In this document: one piece after another, positions 1 through 9,607 of the stretch
How the letters are laid out: each line of letters starts with the position of its first letter
Numbering within the stretch: the stretch's first letter is position 1
DNA from: Pseudoteredinibacter isoporae
Lineage (GTDB): Bacteria; Pseudomonadota; Gammaproteobacteria; Pseudomonadales; Cellvibrionaceae
Reading direction: 5' to 3'
Length of the DNA: 64,000 nucleotides
Assembly: GCF_011602085.1 (NCBI RefSeq)
Contig: NZ_JAAONY010000002.1
Span: 1,302,001 to 1,366,000, forward strand
Position numbers and translations under genes: made by a program
Notes under the pieces: generated by a model
The model's database searches: none
What the model was told of the DNA's origin: nothing
What the model saw: only the letters and a program-made list of their open reading frames with translations

Positions 1-994
1 CCATTGCTTCAACCGTTTCTACGGGAAATTCACCCGTAGCCGTCTCGGCTGACAACATCACCGCATCAGTTCCATCAAGTACTGCGTTAGCCACATCGAA
101 TACTTCAGCACGAGTTGGCAAACAGCTGCTGATCATGGATTCCATCATTTGAGTGGCGACAATCACACCGCGATCCAGACTCCGCGCTTTGCTGATAATT
201 TTTTTCTGGGTTCCAATAAGCTGCGCATCACCGATTTCCACACCCAAATCCCCGCGGGCAACCATAACCGCATCCGATGCCAGAATAATGCCTTCCAGAA
301 CCTCATCGTCCGCAACCGCTTCTGCGCGTTCAATCTTGGCTACCAGATCGGCCTCAGTGCCGGCCTCGGCCAGTGCTTGTCGTGCCTGATGCATATCTTC
401 TGCGGAACGAGGGAAAGACACGGCCAGGTAATCTACCGCCATTTCGGCAGCCACCTTGATATCCTCAAGATCCTTATCTGTTAATGCGGGGGCGGAAAGT
501 CCACCGCCCTGTCGATTCAAGCCCTTATTGTTTGATAACACTCCGCCTACAACCGTAGTGCAACGAATTTCTGAGCCTTCAACCGCCTCTACCTTGAAGA
601 CAATTCGACCATCATCCAGCAGAAGCGTATCACCTGCCTCAACGTCCTCGGGAAGCTCTTTGTAGTCAATACCAACGCGATCCTTGGTCCCCGATTGACT
701 GTCGTGTTCTGCGTCCAGCACGAAAGAATCACCCGCTCTCAGAGTGATCTGGCCTTGTGAAAATCTGGAGATGCGGATTTTAGGGCCTTGTAAATCAGCG
801 AGTATCGCAACGTACTTACCCAAGCGTTGAGCGATAGACCGTACTTGATAGGCTCGACGAATATGATCAAAGCTGTTGCCATGGGAAAAGTTCAAACGCA
901 CGACATTCGCTCCGGCAACAATCAAGCGTTCGAGAACGTCATCCGAATCAGTGGCCGGGCCAAGTGTGCAAACTATTTTCGTTCTTCGCTGCAT
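1..994 (-). CDS. pyk: Pyruvate kinase (3' end outside window)
   Basis: Converts phosphoenolpyruvate and ADP to pyruvate and ATP in the cytoplasm, the last step of glycolysis. The minus-strand frame runs from an ATG at 994 and leaves the window at base 1, so about 331 residues are visible. The N-terminus reads [17 protein letters not shown], the family start, followed by LNFSHG and, close to the window edge, [17 protein letters not shown], the conserved active-site region. The start lies 14 bp after the gap stop codon, so the two genes are almost certainly cotranscribed in the order gap-pyk. No defect is visible in the part present; the C-terminal regulatory domain cannot be judged. Confidence 0.96.
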   Translation of the reverse strand, partial: MQRRTKIVCTLGPATDSDDVLERLIVAGANVVRLNFSHGNSFDHIRRAYQVRSIAQRLGKYVAILADLQGPKIRISRFSQGQITLRAGDSFVLDAEHDSQSGTKDRVGIDYKELPEDVEAGDTLLLDDGRIVFKVEAVEGSEIRCTTVVGGVLSNNKGLNRQGGGLSAPALTDKDLEDIKVAAEMAVDYLAVSFPRSAEDMHQARQALAEAGTEADLVAKIERAEAVADDEVLEGIILASDAVMVARGDLGVEIGDAQLIGTQKKIISKARSLDRGVIVATQMMESMISSCLPTRAEVFDVANAVLDGTDAVMLSAETATGEFPVETVEAM

Positions 995-1008
995 AGTTCT
1001 GACCGACC

Positions 1009-2016
1009 TTAAGCATTCATGAGAGCGACAGTGTTATCCAGCATTCGGTTCGAAAAACCCCATTCATTATCGTACCACGCCATCACTTTTACCCAATTGT
1101 CTTGCACCAGTGTTTGAGTGGCATCAAAGCACGAAGAATATTGACTGTGATTGAAATCAACCGAGACCAGAGGTTCCTCGTTGAAGGCCAAAATGCCAGC
1201 CATCTTTCCAAGACTGGCCTCTTTTAAGAGGTTGTTGACTTCCTGCACACTGGTTTTCCGACTAGCCAAAAAATTGAAATCTACCAGCGAGACATTAATG
1301 GTCGGCACGCGAACCGCCATCCCAAACAATTTGCCCTCCAATTCAGGCAAGACAAGGCTAACCGCTTTGGCCGCTCCCGTTTTGGTTGGAATCATCGACT
1401 GGGTGGCCGATCGCGCGCGGTAAGGATCACTGTGATAGACATCACTCAACTTTTGATCATTGGTGTACGCATGAATAGTGGTCATGGAGCCCTGCTCAAT
1501 TCCAATCGCATCGTTTAACACTTTGGCAATCGGGGCCAGACAATTTGTTGTGCAGGAGGCATTAGAAATAATCTGGCAATCAGCGTTCAGGTTCTGCTGA
1601 TTAACCCCATACACAACAGTCGCATCGACATCGGTCGCAGGCGCCGAGATGATGACTTTTTTTGCCCCCGCCTCAATGTGGGCAGAAGCCGCATCACGAT
1701 CAGTAAAGAAACCGGTGCATTCGAGCACTACATCGACGTTTAGATCACCCCAGGGGAGATTCCGAGGATCTCGCTCCGAGTAAATCTGAACCGTGTCCCC
1801 ATTGATCTCAATCGCATTTTCACGAGCTTCAACCGGCAGGTGAAAGCGGCCATGAACAGTATCGTAGCGAATCAGGTGGGCGTTCATCGCGGCATCCCCC
1901 AGATCGTTGATCGCAACAATTTTGATCACGGCTTGATGCTCGGATTCAAAATAGGCTCGGAGCACATTCCTACCGATACGACCAAAACCATTAATCGCTA
2001 CTCGAATTTCTTTCAT
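1009..2016 (-). CDS. gap: Glyceraldehyde-3-phosphate dehydrogenase, type I
   Basis: NAD-dependent oxidation and phosphorylation of glyceraldehyde-3-phosphate to 1,3-bisphosphoglycerate. The protein has 335 residues, normal for the family. The Rossmann motif [10 protein letters not shown] is at residues 9-18, and the catalytic-cysteine motif [15 protein letters not shown] is near residue 150. HAYTNDQK and the following [20 protein letters not shown] favour GAPDH over the related erythrose-4-phosphate dehydrogenase, which differs in this stretch. The start at 2016 has a GGAG Shine-Dalgarno about 8 nt upstream. It lies 14 bp before pyk, and the pair serves lower glycolysis, which the neighbouring inositol pathway and the distant KDPG aldolase both feed. 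Confidence 0.96.
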   Translation of the reverse strand: MKEIRVAINGFGRIGRNVLRAYFESEHQAVIKIVAINDLGDAAMNAHLIRYDTVHGRFHLPVEARENAIEINGDTVQIYSERDPRNLPWGDLNVDVVLECTGFFTDRDAASAHIEAGAKKVIISAPATDVDATVVYGVNQQNLNADCQIISNASCTTNCLAPIAKVLNDAIGIEQGSMTTIHAYTNDQKLSDVYHSDPYRARSATQSMIPTKTGAAKAVSLVLPELEGKLFGMAVRVPTINVSLVDFNFLASRKTSVQEVNNLLKEASLGKMAGILAFNEEPLVSVDFNHSQYSSCFDATQTLVQDNWVKVMAWYDNEWGFSNRMLDNTVALMNA

Positions 2017-2047
2017 CTTCGCTCCAATTTAAATGATTAATACTATT

Positions 2048-2063
2048 TAGAAATTATATTCCA
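2048..2063. promoter_or_regulatory. Possible GAA-N6-TTC operator in the gap-pyk leader
   Basis: The sequence TAGAA-N6-TTCCA lies 30-45 bp upstream of the gap start in an AT-rich leader. A similar symmetric element, ATAGAA-N6-TTCTAT, occurs in the iolC/iolB divergent region at 8621-8638. RpiR-family inositol repressors in rhizobia are known to use GGAA-N6-TTCC boxes. A six-base match in AT-rich DNA can arise by chance, so this is tentative. Confidence 0.25.
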
Positions 2064-2157
2064 TAAATTTACAAATATGAAATAATAATATCCAAACAGA
2101 GGTTTTTATGTTGAGAAGAACATCGCTGGATAGCGCAACGGATGAATCAAAGGACAT

Positions 2158-2182
2158 AAAAAAAGGGAAGCAAAAGCTTCCC
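2158..2182 (-). terminator. Rho-independent terminator of the iol operon
   Basis: Read on the minus strand, a 7-bp perfect stem (GGGAAGC/GCTTCCC) with a TTTT loop is followed directly by seven T residues. It lies 44 bp downstream of the iolA stop at 2226 and upstream of the gap promoter, so it should insulate gap-pyk from the inositol operon. Confidence 0.85.
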
Positions 2183-2225
2183 CCAAGAAAGCAGGACTAA
2201 CTGCCGATGAAAAATAGAAACTTTC

Positions 2226-3728
2226 TTACTTCATGGTTGGCATTGAAAACTCAGTGCCCGCCGTTAGACCAGTCGGCCAACGCGTGGTTACCGTTTTCAT
2301 TCGTGTATTGAAGCGCACACCGTCCGGGCCATGCATGTGTAAGGGGCCAAAAAGAGAGCGCTTCCAGCCACCAAAAGAATGGAACGCCATTGGCACAGGA
2401 ATGGGGACATTGACGCCCACCATGCCCACTTGAATTTCTTCGTAAAACTGGCGTGCGCTATCACCATCGCGGGTAAAGATGCTCGTACCGTTGCCGTACT
2501 CATGTCTATTGATTAACTCTACGGCCTCGGCATAGCTATTAACCCGCACGACACTGAGCACCGGGCCAAAAATTTCTTCGTCATAAATGCGCATCCCAGG
2601 CTTCACATTGTCAAACAAGGTCGGACCAACAAAATAACCGTTCTCATGATCAGGGCAGATAAATTTACGGCCATCAACCAATAGAGTTGCACCTTGCTCA
2701 ACCCCGGAATCAATATAAGCTTTCACCTTTGCGGCATGCTCCTTGCTGACCAAAGGCCCCATGTGAGCTTCCTCTTCCAAGCCGACGCCAGGACCAACGC
2801 GCATACCATCAATTTCAGCCGCGAGCTTTTCGATCAGGGTGTCAGCGACATCATCACCGACACAAACCGCAACCGAGATTGCCATGCAGCGCTCACCCGC
2901 GGAACCGTAGGCGGCACCCATCAAAGAATTGACTACTTGATTGGGATCCGCATCAGGCATGACAACCATATGATTTTTTGCACCACCCAAGGCCTGTACT
3001 CGTTTGCCATTGGCGCTGGCGGTTGCATAAATGTATTCCGCAATCGGCGTGGAACCGACAAAACTGACGGCTTGTACTCGCTCATCCGTTAGTAAAACAT
3101 CGACTGATTCCTTATCGCCATTGACGATATTAAACACCCCATCTGGCAATCCGGCTTCACTCAACAATTCCGCCAAGCGTAAGGTAGCTGAAGGTACTTT
3201 TTCAGAAGGCTTCATTACAAAGGTGTTTCCGCAAGCAAGTGCAATTGGGAACATCCACATGGGCACCATAGCCGGGAAATTAAACGGGCTGATACCTGCG
3301 CAAACACCCAGTGGCTGCATCAAGGAAAAGCTGTCCACGCCGCGCCCAACATTGGAGGAATGCTCGCCTTTTTGCAAATGAGGAATACCACAAGCAAACT
3401 CAACAACCTCCAGGCCACGGGTTAATTCACCCTGAGCATCGGAAAACACCTTGCCGTGCTCATGAGTGATCAACGCAGCCAACTCATCGCGATGCTGCTC
3501 CAGTAAATCTTTAAACTTGAATAAAATGCGACTGCGATTCAAAGGTGTCACCGCCTTCCAGGATGCAAAGGCCTGTTCAGCTGCCTGTATCGCCTCGCGT
3601 GTCTCATCGGCGCTGGACAAACCAACCGACAAACTCTGTTCACCTGTGGCTGGATTGAATACCGGGCCGCTTCGGCCACTTTTGCTGGCAACCAAACGGC
3701 CGCCAATATAATTCTGCAAAGTACGCAT
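2226..3728 (-). CDS. mmsA: CoA-acylating methylmalonate/malonate-semialdehyde dehydrogenase
   Basis: Oxidises malonate semialdehyde (or methylmalonate semialdehyde) with CoA and NAD to acetyl-CoA (or propionyl-CoA) plus CO2, the last step of inositol breakdown (IolA). About 500 residues from the chosen start. The N-terminus reads MRTLQNYIGGRLV, typical of the family; the frame could be extended to 3752, but AAAGGTAAG sits just before the ATG at 3728. Visible motifs are SPFNFPAM, VSFVGSTPIAEYIY, LGGAKNH and the catalytic-cysteine region GSAGERCMAI. It is the last gene of the iolC-D-E-A operon and is followed by a strong terminator. The same enzyme type serves valine catabolism, but the context favours inositol. 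Confidence 0.93.
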   Translation of the reverse strand: MRTLQNYIGGRLVASKSGRSGPVFNPATGEQSLSVGLSSADETREAIQAAEQAFASWKAVTPLNRSRILFKFKDLLEQHRDELAALITHEHGKVFSDAQGELTRGLEVVEFACGIPHLQKGEHSSNVGRGVDSFSLMQPLGVCAGISPFNFPAMVPMWMFPIALACGNTFVMKPSEKVPSATLRLAELLSEAGLPDGVFNIVNGDKESVDVLLTDERVQAVSFVGSTPIAEYIYATASANGKRVQALGGAKNHMVVMPDADPNQVVNSLMGAAYGSAGERCMAISVAVCVGDDVADTLIEKLAAEIDGMRVGPGVGLEEEAHMGPLVSKEHAAKVKAYIDSGVEQGATLLVDGRKFICPDHENGYFVGPTLFDNVKPGMRIYDEEIFGPVLSVVRVNSYAEAVELINRHEYGNGTSIFTRDGDSARQFYEEIQVGMVGVNVPIPVPMAFHSFGGWKRSLFGPLHMHGPDGVRFNTRMKTVTTRWPTGLTAGTEFSMPTMK

Positions 3729-3797
3729 AGTGCTTACCTTTGTTAAAGTCATTGGGGAAATACAGTTGGCACCTAAGTGGTGCCTGGCCGTGGTGGT

Positions 3798-4697
3798 TTA
3801 CGCTTGTATCACCAGGCCACTTTGTTGGCATAGCGCTTTTAAATTATCAGCGCCGAGCGTGGCGTAGGTCAGCGGGTGTGCAATGGCGGGATCTTGCTCG
3901 GCTTCCACCACCAGCCAACCTTGGTAATCACTGGCTTTTAAGGCGTCAAACAAACGCGGGTAATCCACAGAGCCATCACCGGGAACGGTAAACACACCAT
4001 TCAGGACCGCATCCAAAAAGCTCAAATTACGATTTCTGGCATCCGCAAGAACATCCGCGCGCACGTCTTTGCAGTGCACATGACAAATGCGACTCTGGTA
4101 ACGTTGTTGTACAGCCATCACATCACCACCTGCATACGTCAGGTGGCCAGTATCCAGCAACAAGCCCAAGTCAGCAGTGGTGCAGGTCATCAGTCGATCA
4201 ATGTCCTGCTCGGTTTCAACAACCGTCCCCATATGGTGATGGTAAGCCAACCGCACACCCTCTCTCAGGCAATGTTTCGCCAGCAAACTCAACTGTTCAC
4301 CCCAACTTTCCCATTGATCATCTGCCAATGTTGGCCGGCGATTCAGGGGCGTTTGTTGTTGGCCATGAATGCAGTTGTAAACCTCGCAATACACCATGAC
4401 ATTGGCGCCCTGGCTTTTCAGCAAGTTCAAGTGTGGTGTAATTGCCTCAATTTCCTCTTCCAGGCTCCGGCTCAATAACTGGCCACTGAACCATCCTGAA
4501 ACCAAACTCAATTGATGGGCGTCCAATACTTTTGCCAGCGCTCCAGGTTCCCGTGGAAATTTATTTCCCAGTTCAAAACCTGAAAACCCAGCCTGTTTCC
4601 CCTCAGCCAAACACACCTCCAGCGGTGTTTCAGCGCCTAGAGCGGGAAGATCATCGTTCGTCCATGTGAGTGGATTAATACCAATTCTTACTGTCAT
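3798..4697 (-). CDS. iolE: Myo-inosose-2 dehydratase
   Basis: Dehydrates 2-keto-myo-inositol (scyllo-inosose) to 3D-(3,5/4)-trihydroxycyclohexane-1,2-dione, the second step of the Iol pathway. It is a 299-residue xylose-isomerase-like TIM-barrel protein. The N-terminus IGINPLTWTNDDLPALG is characteristic of IolE, with metal-site candidates in VYCEVYNCIHGQ, YHHHMGTVVE, LLLDTGHLTYAGGD, HVHCKDVR and VVEAEQDP. The gene begins 15 bp after the iolD stop and is followed by iolA after about 70 bp. Length and motifs are intact. Confidence 0.95.
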   Translation of the reverse strand: MTVRIGINPLTWTNDDLPALGAETPLEVCLAEGKQAGFSGFELGNKFPREPGALAKVLDAHQLSLVSGWFSGQLLSRSLEEEIEAITPHLNLLKSQGANVMVYCEVYNCIHGQQQTPLNRRPTLADDQWESWGEQLSLLAKHCLREGVRLAYHHHMGTVVETEQDIDRLMTCTTADLGLLLDTGHLTYAGGDVMAVQQRYQSRICHVHCKDVRADVLADARNRNLSFLDAVLNGVFTVPGDGSVDYPRLFDALKASDYQGWLVVEAEQDPAIAHPLTYATLGADNLKALCQQSGLVIQA

Positions 4698-4712
4698 CTG
4701 TTTTATTAATCC

Positions 4713-6572
4713 TTAGTAGGGCTGGTTTTTCTTTTCATTGAGATAGTCAGCACGACTCTCTTTAACTTGATCACGCTCAGACACTTCCGGTACCGCAACA
4801 TCCCACCAACAACCACCATCAGAGGTAGCAAAAGGATCGGTATCCAGGGTAATCACATAAGATTGCTCAGCAGACTTGGCCCTGTCCATGGCTTCTTCCA
4901 ATTCCGCAAGGTTTGCAACTTTTTCAGACAATGCCCCCATTGCAGCAGCGTGAGCAGCGAAATCCAATTTAGGCGCGCCAGCTTCAATGGTTCGGCAATT
5001 TTCCAATAAATTGTTAAAAGGCGCCCCACCTGTTGCTTCCTGCAAACGATTGATACAACCGAAGCCTCTATTGTCCAGCACGACCACAATCATTTTTTTG
5101 CCAAGCATGACTGAAGTGGCCAATTCAGAATTGGCCATCATGTAAGACCCATCACCCACAACCACAATGGCTTCCCGTTCCGGGTGCGCCAGTTTTACGC
5201 CAAGACCGGCTGCGATCTCGTAACCCATACAGGAGTAACCGTATTCCATGTGGTAACTCTTTGGCATATCGGTGCGCCAGAATTTGTGCAGTTCACTGGG
5301 TAAACCTCCTGCGGCACAAATCACGACATCACTGGCATCACTCGCACGTTTGATCGCGCCCAAAACCTGAGCATCGCTCGGCAAACCAGTTTTGGTTTGT
5401 GGTTGTTCACAAGGGCCCGTTACTTCATCGTAGTAAGCGTTCCAATGTTGAATGCCGTCAGCTGCCATGGCTTGCCAAGCAGCATCGGCCTGCCATTCCC
5501 CCAGACCAGCACTCAGATCCGATAAGCCCAAACTCGCATCGCTCACCAGACTGAAGGCATTGTGTTTAATCGCATCAAAACCAGAAACATTCAGCTGGAT
5601 CAGCGCGGTTTTTTCTGAATCGATCAGCGTTCGGGAACCCGTCGTAAAATCCTGCAATCGACTTCCAACAGCCAGTACCACATCGGCTTCCATCGCCAAC
5701 TTATTGGCAATTTCTGTACCGGTTACCCCAACAGCGCCCACATAATTAGGGTGATCCCAGGCCAAGGCGCCTTTTCCGGCCTGAGTTTCTGCAACGGGCA
5801 CACCGTGTTTTTGTGCAAACGCTTGCAATTGATCACAGGCCTTGGAGTAATGCACACCCCCACCCGCAATCAGTAATGGCCTTTTAGCGCTCTTCAGTAA
5901 TTTGAGTGCCTGATCCAATTCATGAATATCGGCGTGCTGTCGACGCATGCGATGAATTTTTTCTGCAAAGAAATACTCTGGGTAGTCATAGGCTTCTGCT
6001 TGAACATCCTGGCAAAGAGAAAGTGTCACCGGGCCACAGTCTTCCGGGTCCGTCAGGGTTTTCATCGCCATCGGCAAACTCACCAGAATTTGTTCGGGGC
6101 GAGTAATACGATCGAAGAAACGGCTCACCGGGCGAAAACAATCACTGCTGCTGGTCGTAGCATCGCTGTAATTTTCCACCTGCTGTAAAACCGGATCAGG
6201 AATCCGGCTGGCAAAGACATCTCCTGGTAACAACAACACCGGCAAACGGTTCACATGGGCCAATGCCGCAGCGGTCACCATATTGGCCGCACCAGGGCCA
6301 ATAGACGAGGTGCAAGCCATCATTCGCTGGCGATCGTGCTGCTTCGCATAGGCGATCGCTGCATGTGCCATCGTCTGCTCATTATGCGCCCTGAAAGTAG
6401 GCAGTTGATCCTGAGCCTGATACAGAGCTTCCCCCATACCAGCCACATTACCATGGCCAAATATGGCAAAAACACCACCGAAAATAGGCTCGACCTTACC
6501 GTCGACTTCCACTTTCTGAGCCGCCAGGAATCTGACAATAGCCTGCGCCATGGTTAAACGAATTTTTTTCAT
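4713..6572 (-). CDS. iolD: 3D-(3,5/4)-trihydroxycyclohexane-1,2-dione hydrolase
   Basis: A thiamine-diphosphate enzyme that hydrolytically opens the cyclic dione to 5-deoxy-D-glucuronate. Its 619 residues are the normal IolD length, longer than acetolactate synthase. The N-terminal ThDP pyrimidine domain carries GVFAIFGHGNVAGMGE and the catalytic-glutamate segment RAHNEQTMAHAAIAYAKQ. The C-terminal ThDP domain carries VVVGDGSYMMANSELATS and the downstream Asn-Gly pattern DNRGFGCINRLQ. It starts 24 bp after iolC and ends 15 bp before iolE, clearly within one operon. Confidence 0.96.
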   Translation of the reverse strand: MKKIRLTMAQAIVRFLAAQKVEVDGKVEPIFGGVFAIFGHGNVAGMGEALYQAQDQLPTFRAHNEQTMAHAAIAYAKQHDRQRMMACTSSIGPGAANMVTAAALAHVNRLPVLLLPGDVFASRIPDPVLQQVENYSDATTSSSDCFRPVSRFFDRITRPEQILVSLPMAMKTLTDPEDCGPVTLSLCQDVQAEAYDYPEYFFAEKIHRMRRQHADIHELDQALKLLKSAKRPLLIAGGGVHYSKACDQLQAFAQKHGVPVAETQAGKGALAWDHPNYVGAVGVTGTEIANKLAMEADVVLAVGSRLQDFTTGSRTLIDSEKTALIQLNVSGFDAIKHNAFSLVSDASLGLSDLSAGLGEWQADAAWQAMAADGIQHWNAYYDEVTGPCEQPQTKTGLPSDAQVLGAIKRASDASDVVICAAGGLPSELHKFWRTDMPKSYHMEYGYSCMGYEIAAGLGVKLAHPEREAIVVVGDGSYMMANSELATSVMLGKKMIVVVLDNRGFGCINRLQEATGGAPFNNLLENCRTIEAGAPKLDFAAHAAAMGALSEKVANLAELEEAMDRAKSAEQSYVITLDTDPFATSDGGCWWDVAVPEVSERDQVKESRADYLNEKKNQPY

Positions 6573-6596
6573 AGTATTTAATACCTTTCGGTAACA

Positions 6597-8510
6597 TTAA
6601 GCAGAGCGAGAACGCCAGGCTTCAATTAACTGCAGATAGTTTTGAACCACTTGACGTACCAGTTCATCGTTATCAATTTCTTCAGCGAACCATAAACGCG
6701 AAGGGGCGCCAGTGATGGTTCGCCCTACGGCAAAACCTTTGCACACCTCAAAACCCGCACTGTTATTCAAGCCCTCTTGCAACTCATCCATTGGCGCATC
6801 CAGCCCCAATAACAAAACACCACGGCAATGAGGTGCTCGCTGCTTAATCAAAGCATCAATCGACTGCCAGGCATTTCGACTGGGAGAAGGTAACTTCCAC
6901 CAGTCCGGGAAAATACCCAGGTTGTACATTCGGGTCATTACGGAAACGATGGTGTCATCCGCTTTTTCAGAATCGGCGGGAGGAATGACTTCCAACAGTA
7001 ACTCATGGCCAGTACGCATACAGGCGTTATAAAGTTCTTTCACCTGCCGCTCTTGTTGCAGGCGCATATCAACCGAATCTTCCGGGTGATAAAACACCAG
7101 ACACTTCACGATGTGCTCAATGGGCCAGGTTGCCAATCGTGCGCTCACATCACGTCCGCCTTCCAGCTCTAGGGGACGGGAAGATGGCAGTTCTACGGGG
7201 CGCCCAATCCACCAATCACGTCCGGTCACCGAATTCAGTGCATCCTGGCCGTAGGTATCATCAATCAATACACCGACATTTTCTTCCAACTGTGCAATCT
7301 CAGCACCCTTGGCAGTTGCCTCGACTAACAGAGTTTTTAATTCGTCGATTCGTTTGGGGTCCGCACCCGCATTAACCGCCATATCGTAAAATTGCTTACG
7401 ATGATCAAAAGCCAGAATGCACAATTCATTTCGCTCGCGCAGCGAACGGTTGGTAACACGATGCAAATAATTCAAGCGCGTATCAAGATCAGGGCGAGGC
7501 ACTTCCGCCGCGCGGCTCAGATAGTCGAAGAGTTCTTCCTCGCTTGGAATGGCAGGCGCACAACCATGGCGAGAGACCACTAACGCACCACAGGCATTGG
7601 CGTAGGCACAACAGTTCTGATAAGACTCACCACGCAACCAACCACGCAAAAAGCCCGACATAAAGGCATCACCAGCGCCGAGAACGTTGAGAACGTCAAC
7701 TCGCACTCCAGTAAAGACATCAAAACTTTCTTCGCTGTCAGGAATGGCACCATCCAAGACAGTGCAACCCAATGGACCGAGCTTCAATGTAATGGTGGCA
7801 TCACTGATTGCTCGAATATTTTTCAAAGCTGTAATGGTATCTGTACTGCCGCCGGCAATATGGACTTCTTCTTCCGTGCCAACAATCAGATCACACAATG
7901 GCAGTATGGATTGTAAATGCCCGGTAACACTCTCATTGGAAACAAATCGGTTTTCACCTTCGCCCAAGCCGGTTAACCCCCACAATACCGGCCGATAATC
8001 GATATCCAGAATTACCTTACTCTTGGCCGCGCGAGCGTATTCCATGGCTTGCTTGCTAGCGGCATAGGTTCCTTCCGTCGACAAGTGTGTTCCTGTAACC
8101 AAAACACTTTTCGCCGACGCGATAAAATCCCGATTGAAATCCTCAGTGCTGAGCGCCATATCCGCACAGTCATTGCGATAAAAGATTAACGGAAATGTTT
8201 CACTGTCCTTAATCCCCAGAATAACCAAACCGGTTAAACGCTCAGTGTCGGTATGAACGTGACTGACATCTACGCCATTGCGAGACAATTCCTCTCTCAC
8301 AAAACGTCCCATATGCTCATCACCTACCCGAGTCAACATCGCCGACTTCAAACCCAGGCGAGAGGTACCACAAGCGATGTTGCAAGAAGACCCCCCCAGG
8401 TATTTGGCCAGGCTACTCATGTCTTCGAGCCGACTGCCAATTTGTTGGCCATAGAGATCGACCGCCGCACGTCCCAGACAAATAACATCCAGTACTTTTT
8501 CTGTACTCAT
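6597..8510 (-). CDS. iolC: 5-dehydro-2-deoxygluconokinase fused to a DUF2090 aldolase-like domain
   Basis: The N-terminal half (about 1-330) is a PfkB/ribokinase-type kinase that phosphorylates 2-deoxy-5-keto-D-gluconate. GGSSCNIACGTSRLG is the substrate-side motif and NVLGAGDAFMSGFLRG the ATP/anion-hole motif with catalytic Asp. The C-terminal half (about 340-637, from NELCILAFDHRKQFYDM onward) is a DUF2090 domain, related to class I aldolases. In proteobacteria that lack a separate iolJ this fusion is thought to supply the aldolase splitting the product to DHAP and malonate semialdehyde, and no iolJ is visible here. The start is the ATG at 8510, preceded by GGGAG; an upstream in-frame TTG is less likely. 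It is the first gene of the minus-strand iol operon and is divergent from iolB. Confidence 0.93.
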   Translation of the reverse strand: MSTEKVLDVICLGRAAVDLYGQQIGSRLEDMSSLAKYLGGSSCNIACGTSRLGLKSAMLTRVGDEHMGRFVREELSRNGVDVSHVHTDTERLTGLVILGIKDSETFPLIFYRNDCADMALSTEDFNRDFIASAKSVLVTGTHLSTEGTYAASKQAMEYARAAKSKVILDIDYRPVLWGLTGLGEGENRFVSNESVTGHLQSILPLCDLIVGTEEEVHIAGGSTDTITALKNIRAISDATITLKLGPLGCTVLDGAIPDSEESFDVFTGVRVDVLNVLGAGDAFMSGFLRGWLRGESYQNCCAYANACGALVVSRHGCAPAIPSEEELFDYLSRAAEVPRPDLDTRLNYLHRVTNRSLRERNELCILAFDHRKQFYDMAVNAGADPKRIDELKTLLVEATAKGAEIAQLEENVGVLIDDTYGQDALNSVTGRDWWIGRPVELPSSRPLELEGGRDVSARLATWPIEHIVKCLVFYHPEDSVDMRLQQERQVKELYNACMRTGHELLLEVIPPADSEKADDTIVSVMTRMYNLGIFPDWWKLPSPSRNAWQSIDALIKQRAPHCRGVLLLGLDAPMDELQEGLNNSAGFEVCKGFAVGRTITGAPSRLWFAEEIDNDELVRQVVQNYLQLIEAWRSRSA

Positions 8511-8809
8511 ATATGCTTGTGCTCCCAAAGCAGCTTACGTGCTAATAAGACTTTCATTAGGACGATTGACCGCCATGTCTTCAGCATGGTCAATATTCCT
8601 AATTATTCAGTGAATACATAATAGAATATTTTTTCTATTTTAACAACTTTTGGAACTTTAAGATTCGAAATTATTGGAAAACAAAAATATAAAATTATTA
8701 AAATGGAATATTTATGCTATATTGCTCGAATAAACCACTCTCCGAATAGCGTACAGATTTTCCCGGAGAGGAATAAGTACCAGAAACCAAGTAGCAGATA
8801 AGGGTTTTC
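8511..8809. promoter_or_regulatory. Divergent iolC/iolB promoter region
   Basis: A 299-bp AT-rich region separates the diverging iolC and iolB. It contains a symmetric element ATAGAA-N6-TTCTAT at 8621-8638 and several further GGAATATT/AATATTCC cores, at about 8592 and 8705. These resemble the GGAA-N6-TTCC boxes known for RpiR-type IolR. No iolR gene is in the window, so a regulator would have to lie elsewhere. Promoters for both directions must be here; I could not assign -35/-10 hexamers confidently. Confidence 0.55.
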
Positions 8810-9607
8810 ATGAGCCATCTATTATCCCGGCCGCAACACCATCAGGCCTGTACCCAGGACATAAGCCCGGCAAGTGCCAACTGGGAATACGTCGGCTTCC
8901 AATCCTATGAACTGAAAGCAGGCGAAAATCTTGAGCTGAGCAGCCAGGACAAGGAAATGTGCCTGGTGCTGGTCGCAGGCAAAGCTGATATCCGCAGCCA
9001 GCAGGAAGAATGGCTGAACATCGGAGAAAGAATGTCGCCATTTGAGCAAAAAGCACCGTACGCGGTATATCTGCCACCGGCGGACAAAGCCTCCATTGTC
9101 GCTCAAACGGACCTTGAACTGGCCGTTTGTATCGCCCCGGGAACAGGCCAATACCCTGCTCGCCTGATCACGCCGGACGACTGCCAATTTGAAAAACGCG
9201 GCAGTGGCACCAACACCCGCTATGTTTGCAATATTCTATTCGGCAACCTACCCGCCGAAAGCTTGCTCGTCGTAGAAGTGATTACCCCCAGTGGTAACTG
9301 GTCCAGCTACCCGCCTCATAAACACGATACCGACAATATTCCCAGCGAAACCCATCTTGAGGAAACCTATTACCATCGCCTCAACCCAAGCCAGGGTTTC
9401 GTGTTTCAGCGAGTCTATACCGATGACCGCAGCATCGATGAGACGATGAGTGTTGAAGACAAGTGTGTAGTGATGGTGCCGGAAGGTTACCACCCAGTAG
9501 GCGTTCCCCACGGCTACGAATCCTACTACCTGAATGTTATGGCCGGCCCAAAGCGGGAATGGATATTCCACAACGACCCTGATCATGAATGGATATTAGA
9601 ACAGTAA
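8810..9607 (+). CDS. iolB: 5-deoxy-glucuronate isomerase
   Basis: Isomerises 5-deoxy-D-glucuronate to 2-deoxy-5-keto-D-gluconate, the step between IolD and IolC. Its 265 residues are the usual length for this bicupin protein. The family metal-site region is clear: SGNWSSYPPHKHDTDN, then ETHLEETYYHRLNPSQGF, and MVPEGYHPVGVPHGYESYYLNVMAGP near the C-terminus. AAGGG precedes the ATG at 8810. It is the only iol gene on the plus strand, sharing the divergent control region with iolC, and is followed by about 690 bp with no recognisable gene. Confidence 0.96.
   Translation: MSHLLSRPQHHQACTQDISPASANWEYVGFQSYELKAGENLELSSQDKEMCLVLVAGKADIRSQQEEWLNIGERMSPFEQKAPYAVYLPPADKASIVAQTDLELAVCIAPGTGQYPARLITPDDCQFEKRGSGTNTRYVCNILFGNLPAESLLVVEVITPSGNWSSYPPHKHDTDNIPSETHLEETYYHRLNPSQGFVFQRVYTDDRSIDETMSVEDKCVVMVPEGYHPVGVPHGYESYYLNVMAGPKREWIFHNDPDHEWILEQ

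Noticed and set aside
149-484. Plus-strand open frames across the pyk, gap, iol and later genes
   Set aside because: They lie antisense to strong, full-length enzyme genes, have no family resemblance or ribosome-binding site, and arise from codon bias of the real genes.
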